Below the pieces are notes generated by a model. It saw only the letters and a program-made list of their open reading frames with translations, had not been told where the DNA came from and did no database searches. This document shows positions 25,344 to 29,792 of a stretch of DNA of 29,792 nucleotides, piece after piece. Numbering within the stretch: position 1 is the first letter of the stretch; every line of letters begins with the position of its first letter. The stretch spans positions 1 through 29,792 of the IMG/VR virus record IMGVR_UViG_3300021368_001506; one strand, given 5' to 3'. Source of the DNA: a virus. A program made the position numbers and the translations under genes.

Positions 25344-28300
25344 ATGCCTAAATATAAGTATAAAGGAGCCGACTTTACATTACAAGAAGTTGTTGAAGCT
25401 GCTGAAAAAAGAAATCTAACACTAGATAATTATATTAAACAGTTTGAAATTGAGGTTATTGAAGATGATTCTTTTCAAACAGGTCCTGTAGTGGAGACTG
25501 CGGTTGCGGGGCCAATGACCGAAGCTCAACAACAAGCAGTCGATACGGTATCTGTATTGGAAGATACTTCTTTGGAATCACCAGAAGTTGATGGTAAGCT
25601 AGAATTTCCTTATGAAGCTGATTATGCCGATCAGCTAAAGGCTTATGAAAAAAAACACAATGATATTTTATCTGCTTCAAATGGTTATGAATATTTACAA
25701 GACAAACCATTAGAAGAAAGAGAGTTTATTGCATCTAAATTTGCTATAGCGCCTACTAGAACAATTCGTATTTTAAATGAAGAAACACAAAAATACGAAG
25801 AAAAAGCTAGACCAGATGCTTTAGAAGCTGTAAAAAAAGAAATGCCTACCAACTTTGCAGACTATAATACCCCACAAGAATTTAACGTAGCTGTAAATCA
25901 AACTATAGCAAAGTCTTTAGAAAATGATCCACTGATTAATTTCGAGATAAACAAATCAATAGAGTTAAATAAACCTAAAATTGAAGCTAAAAAAAGAGAA
26001 CTTGAGTCAAGTTATGACTTAAGTAATCCAGAAAACGTAGATAAAGCAAACGAAGAATTAAATAGTTTTATAAACGAAACAGTATTTCAACCTGTAATTG
26101 ATAGTGACTTATACGAGAAAACGGTAAAAGAATTAGACTTAGTTACAAGCGAAGCAGCTTCTGAAGCTAATAATCAATATGCTAATTATTATAGAAAAGA
26201 TCAAAGATCAAAAGATTCTTTTTTAAGCGCTTTAGATGCTATTAGAATTTCTAGTATAAAAAATAATGCTTCAGCAGTTTCTTATGTTGTTGATTTTATA
26301 GAAGGTGTTACAAGAGGCGGTATTGGTTTGGGTGTTGGAATTAAAGAAGCTGAGATTTCTGGAGAGCAAGGAAACTTAGTTAAAAACTCAAGTGAATTAG
26401 ATAAAATTGAAAAAGATTTAGAAGCAGGAATTATATCTCTTGAAGATGAGGCTACTTACGGTGACATTCAATTTACAAAAGGAGGCAATATTGTAGGTCA
26501 ACAAACCGGTACTATTCAAGATAAAATAAATTACTTAGAATCTCAACTTGAAAAAGATAGAAAAGATATTATAGGTAAAATTGAATCTAAAGTTGAAAAA
26601 GAAAAAAGATTAGACTTATTTCAACAAGCTGATTTAGATGATGGTATAGACTTGAGAGATATAATAATGACCGTTGGAGAAGCTGTTCCAAGTCTTACAG
26701 CAATGTCAGTTGGAACTGCAACTAGAAACCCATATTTAACTGGATTAGGTTTTGCAACTATTTTTAGTTCAGAATATGGAAATAATTATTACCAAGCCTT
26801 GGTTCAAGGTTTACAAAACGATGGAATCGAAACTACCCCTGAAAATATAGCTAAAGCAATAGAAGAGGATAAATATGCTAATAAAGCTACAGCCGCAGCA
26901 ACAGCCGCTATATCAACCGGCTTAGAAAGACTAGGTGCTTTAAAAATTGTAAAAAATACAATGAAAGCATTAAGACTAGGTGATGATTTAGCTTCTGGAC
27001 TTGGATCTTTATATAAAGGAGAAATAAAAAAGTTTGGTATAGGTTTAGTTGGAGCGGGTAAAAGACAAGCTAAAAGTGGTCTTGGTGAATTCTTAACAGA
27101 AGGAGCTCAAACGGGAATAAGTCAAGTATCAACTGGGTTACAACTTGGCGGTATTCAAGATACTTTTAAATATTTAGAAGCAAAACCAATAGTTACTAGC
27201 GGAAAAGCCGGTGCAATAGTTGGTACTGTTTTACCGTTTGGATCTTCAGTTTATACGCAAAGCACAGTAGAACTTAGAAATGCCGCAAGAGATGTTGCTA
27301 CTAAGTTTGATATGGGTAAGTTTGGAAAAAACTTTAAAGAAGCAAACCAGTTTTTTAAAGGCGCTGAGCAAAATTTAAAAAATAAATTTGAAACAGGAGA
27401 GTTAACAGAAGAACAATACCAACAAGAAGTCGATAATTTAAGTTCTTTTAGAAACACTGGATTAAAAATACCTAAAGAGTTTTCAACAAACTCAAAGCAA
27501 AAGATTTTTGATTTAATGGTTGAAAGAGATAATCTATCTAGACAAATAGAAGATTTAGATCCTCAAACAACTATAGAAGAACAAGATAGAATAAAAGCAA
27601 TAAATACTGAAATAGCAGAAATAGCCGCAAAAGAAAAAGTGTCTAAAGGACTTAAAGGAGTTACTGCTAGTATTGCCAAATTAGAAGGTAGACCTTTAGA
27701 AGCGTTTGAAAATACTGAGGAATTTAACAAAGCTATTGATCAAGATCCAGATATTCCACAAAAACAAAAAGAAGAAGCTAAAGAAGCGGAAGGTATTTTT
27801 GTTGGAAAAGGTAAAATATACATTGACAAACAAAAAGCTGCTAAAGTTGGAAATATTGGAGTTGGAGCTCATGAGTTTTTACACCCAATACTAAATGCTT
27901 TAGTTGGTGATGTAAACAAACAAGAAAAAATAGTTAATGATTTTGAAAAATTATTAAGTAAGAGTCAGCAAGCTAAAATGAATAGACTTTTAGAAGTTTA
28001 TAAAGATAAAGACACAGGTGTTTTAGATCCTAAAAAAAGAGCATCTGAATATTTAACTGTTTTTTCTAATGCCATAATTGACGGTGAAATAAAATACAAT
28101 GAGAATATATTTAAAAGAATAGGTGAATATTTACTTAGACTTTTTGGTAGAGAGGGTGGTTTTAAAAACGCAAATTTTGAAAGCGCTGAAGGTGTTTATA
28201 GTTTCTTAAAAGAATACAATAGAACTATACAAAAAGAAACTGGTTTAAGCGAAAGAGCTTTAGAGTTAATTAAAAAGCGTGAAGCTGAAACTGGGGTTAA

Positions 28301-29792
28301 AGTAGCTGAGGTAGATATATTAAATATACCACAGTTTTCAAAAACAGATTTAAAATCTGAAATAGATACTTTTGTTCAGGAAGATGGAGCAAAAAAATAT
28401 GATACAAAAGCAGAGTTTCAAATGTCTGATGACTTTGCAAATGCGTATACCAAAATCACTGACAGCAACTTATTAGATGGCAGTGTACTTAGTATAATTA
28501 ATAGAGACGATAACTTATCAGGATTATCAGATGATGTTAAAGCAGAGATAATTGAAAAGACTAAAGAAAATGTTTCGATGCGTTTTCTACAGAACTTTGA
28601 TCCTGCTAAAAACGAAAGTTTATTTGGCTGGATGCTTGGTAAAAACGGAGCACTTGGCTTTGCGGTATTAGATGTTAAAAAAGATTACGCTAAAACAGCA
28701 AGAGAAACATCGTTAGACATTCCAGCTGGTGAGCGTGGTTTTGTCGGTGATATTGCTGTAGAACCTACAACTGAAGAGGCTATAGACGAAGCAATTAAAG
28801 TAACTAGAGCCGAGGCTAAGTTAATAGATCCGGTTGATATTATTACAGATAAAGCTACTAGAGATAAATATAGAGAAACTGTACAGTCTAAGATAGAAAA
28901 CTTGACAGATAAACAACTGTCTTTCAAGAACTTAAAAGATTTAGCACCTGAGATTACAGCTGAGGTATTTGGCGTACCAGTTAAAAAAGTTGTTGATCCA
29001 ACTGCAAACCTTAGCAAAGGCGATGCCACTAATGCTCAAATGTTTATCACTAAAAACGCTGATAAACTTATAAAGCTATTACCTGAAGGTGCTGTTTTAG
29101 AGGCTGCTACGGAAAAACTTATAGGCACATCAACTGGTGTTCCTAAAAAACTACTTGATGCTTTTTATGATAAACAAGAGCGTATAACTAAAAAAGCTGG
29201 TTTATTTCCATACAAGAAAAAACCAAATATTACAAAAGAAGATTTCTTAGCAGCGTTTGGAATTGTTGAAGGTAAAAAAGCGCCTGACTTTAGTCCAAGA
29301 TCAGCTGAAGCTCAAGCAACAAAAGGTCTTATGTCTTTGTTTGGCAGACTTATGACCAATACAACGGTCAGAAAAGAATTAGCTAAAACACCTGGAACTG
29401 AAGCTGTTGTGCAAGATATTGCCGCGGGTAAAGCCCCACTTCAGTTTAGCCGTAAAGCGAGAACCGCTTTGGATCTTTCTAGTAATGCTATAAACTTTAA
29501 AGATAAGCAACAATTAACTGATGGTCGCAATGCTTTAATAAAATTAGCAAAAGCTTTAGGGCCAGAAAAAACAATGAAATATTTACTTCCTACTGTACAA
29601 TCACAATGGGGTTTGTTAGGTGGTAAATTTGTTGTTGATGATTCTAAAGGATTTACAAAAGTAACAAAAGAAGATGGTAAGTTTAGAACAAATCAATTTT
29701 TAACATTAGGAAGAAAAGATTTTTTTGATTTAATAGATGGCACGGCATTTGATTCTGCTAAATATGAAAAAGGCAAAACATTTGCAACTATT
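25344..29792 (+). CDS. Very large internal virion/ejection protein with HExxH motif (3' end outside window)
   Basis: The frame is open from the ATG at 25344 to the last base, 1483 codons without a stop. I followed the frame by residues at several points. Candidate parts: an N-terminal helical module (YKGADFTLQEVVEAAEKRNL, 6-25); acidic helices to about 310; three hydrophobic, Gly/Ala-rich stretches near 312-334, 441-475 and 623-637; a metalloprotease motif AHEFLH with His843, Glu844 and His847; a helical patch near 1068-1117 (ENVSMRFLQNFDPAKNESLF) that faintly recalls sigma-region-2-like helices; and QFS(K/R) sites at 997 and 1367. The order suits the largest ejection protein of a podovirus (T7 gp16 position) with enzymatic cargo. 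Which substrate the protease part cuts is unknown. Confidence 0.75.
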   Translation, partial: MPKYKYKGADFTLQEVVEAAEKRNLTLDNYIKQFEIEVIEDDSFQTGPVVETAVAGPMTEAQQQAVDTVSVLEDTSLESPEVDGKLEFPYEADYADQLKAYEKKHNDILSASNGYEYLQDKPLEEREFIASKFAIAPTRTIRILNEETQKYEEKARPDALEAVKKEMPTNFADYNTPQEFNVAVNQTIAKSLENDPLINFEINKSIELNKPKIEAKKRELESSYDLSNPENVDKANEELNSFINETVFQPVIDSDLYEKTVKELDLVTSEAASEANNQYANYYRKDQRSKDSFLSALDAIRISSIKNNASAVSYVVDFIEGVTRGGIGLGVGIKEAEISGEQGNLVKNSSELDKIEKDLEAGIISLEDEATYGDIQFTKGGNIVGQQTGTIQDKINYLESQLEKDRKDIIGKIESKVEKEKRLDLFQQADLDDGIDLRDIIMTVGEAVPSLTAMSVGTATRNPYLTGLGFATIFSSEYGNNYYQALVQGLQNDGIETTPENIAKAIEEDKYANKATAAATAAISTGLERLGALKIVKNTMKALRLGDDLASGLGSLYKGEIKKFGIGLVGAGKRQAKSGLGEFLTEGAQTGISQVSTGLQLGGIQDTFKYLEAKPIVTSGKAGAIVGTVLPFGSSVYTQSTVELRNAARDVATKFDMGKFGKNFKEANQFFKGAEQNLKNKFETGELTEEQYQQEVDNLSSFRNTGLKIPKEFSTNSKQKIFDLMVERDNLSRQIEDLDPQTTIEEQDRIKAINTEIAEIAAKEKVSKGLKGVTASIAKLEGRPLEAFENTEEFNKAIDQDPDIPQKQKEEAKEAEGIFVGKGKIYIDKQKAAKVGNIGVGAHEFLHPILNALVGDVNKQEKIVNDFEKLLSKSQQAKMNRLLEVYKDKDTGVLDPKKRASEYLTVFSNAIIDGEIKYNENIFKRIGEYLLRLFGREGGFKNANFESAEGVYSFLKEYNRTIQKETGLSERALELIKKREAETGVKVAEVDILNIPQFSKTDLKSEIDTFVQEDGAKKYDTKAEFQMSDDFANAYTKITDSNLLDGSVLSIINRDDNLSGLSDDVKAEIIEKTKENVSMRFLQNFDPAKNESLFGWMLGKNGALGFAVLDVKKDYAKTARETSLDIPAGERGFVGDIAVEPTTEEAIDEAIKVTRAEAKLIDPVDIITDKATRDKYRETVQSKIENLTDKQLSFKNLKDLAPEITAEVFGVPVKKVVDPTANLSKGDATNAQMFITKNADKLIKLLPEGAVLEAATEKLIGTSTGVPKKLLDAFYDKQERITKKAGLFPYKKKPNITKEDFLAAFGIVEGKKAPDFSPRSAEAQATKGLMSLFGRLMTNTTVRKELAKTPGTEAVVQDIAAGKAPLQFSRKARTALDLSSNAINFKDKQQLTDGRNALIKLAKALGPEKTMKYLLPTVQSQWGLLGGKFVVDDSKGFTKVTKEDGKFRTNQFLTLGRKDFFDLIDGTAFDSAKYEKGKTFATI

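Noticed and set aside
28685-29029. Reverse-strand ORF of 114 residues
   Set aside because: It sits within the large ejection gene and has no leader or family signal.
1-29792. tRNA, CRISPR array, insertion sequence, integrase or genome terminus
   Set aside because: Spacers are all under about 70 bp and none shows cloverleaf, spaced repeats, transposase or integrase motifs; no long terminal repeat was seen.
25344-29792. Frameshift or several genes in the last 4.4 kb
   Set aside because: The frame from 25344 stays open to the edge, and the motifs at 27870, 28332, 28617 and 29442 are all in register.

Overview
This window is a compact stretch of a tailed double-stranded DNA phage (podovirus-like gene order). 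All recognisable genes are on the + strand, often with 1-56 nt overlaps. The host is probably a marine Bacteroidota bacterium, most likely a flavobacterium. The DNA is AT-rich, start codons are preceded by A/T-rich leaders rather than Shine-Dalgarno sequences, and the one exported protein has a flavobacterial-looking signal peptide ending in LFA|Q. Packaging and structural genes resemble those of large marine Bacteroidota podoviruses, including crAss-like phages. I infer that placement from protein features and gene order, not from a database search.

Layout. Positions 1-665 hold the end of an upstream gene and two small unknown genes. Positions 695-2938 are a chaperonin module: a full-length GroEL, a GroES that appears to lack the roof hairpin, and a probable winged-helix protein, translationally overlapped. 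Positions 2935-4068 carry four small Gly/Pro/Met- or Lys/Cys-rich proteins of unknown role. Positions 4070-5221 form a possible lysis or envelope cassette: a small HExxH metallopeptidase, a 3-TM holin-like protein and a small secreted protein. Positions 5223-6809 hold small unknown genes and a 201-residue protein that looks like a second, two-part GroES-like protein. Positions 6754-12884 are the packaging and head genes: candidate small terminase, TerL, portal and scaffold. Positions 12901-15244 are the major capsid protein, a strong UUCG-loop terminator, and a conserved accessory structural protein followed by a second long hairpin. Positions 15307-22862 encode connector/adaptor and tail (stabilisation/muzzle-like) proteins. 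Positions 22880-29792 encode three probable internal (ejection) virion proteins; the last is over 1480 residues, contains a HEFLH metalloprotease motif, and runs off the window.

How it may work together (inference). The phage carries its own GroEL/GroES, and the cochaperonin appears altered in the same place as T4 gp31. This suggests a folding machine adapted to a bulky client such as the major capsid protein, whose gene has clearly different Arg codon use and its own terminator. The rest of the window is a standard packaging, head, connector, tail and ejectosome order. No integrase, tRNA, CRISPR array, insertion sequence or genome terminus is visible.
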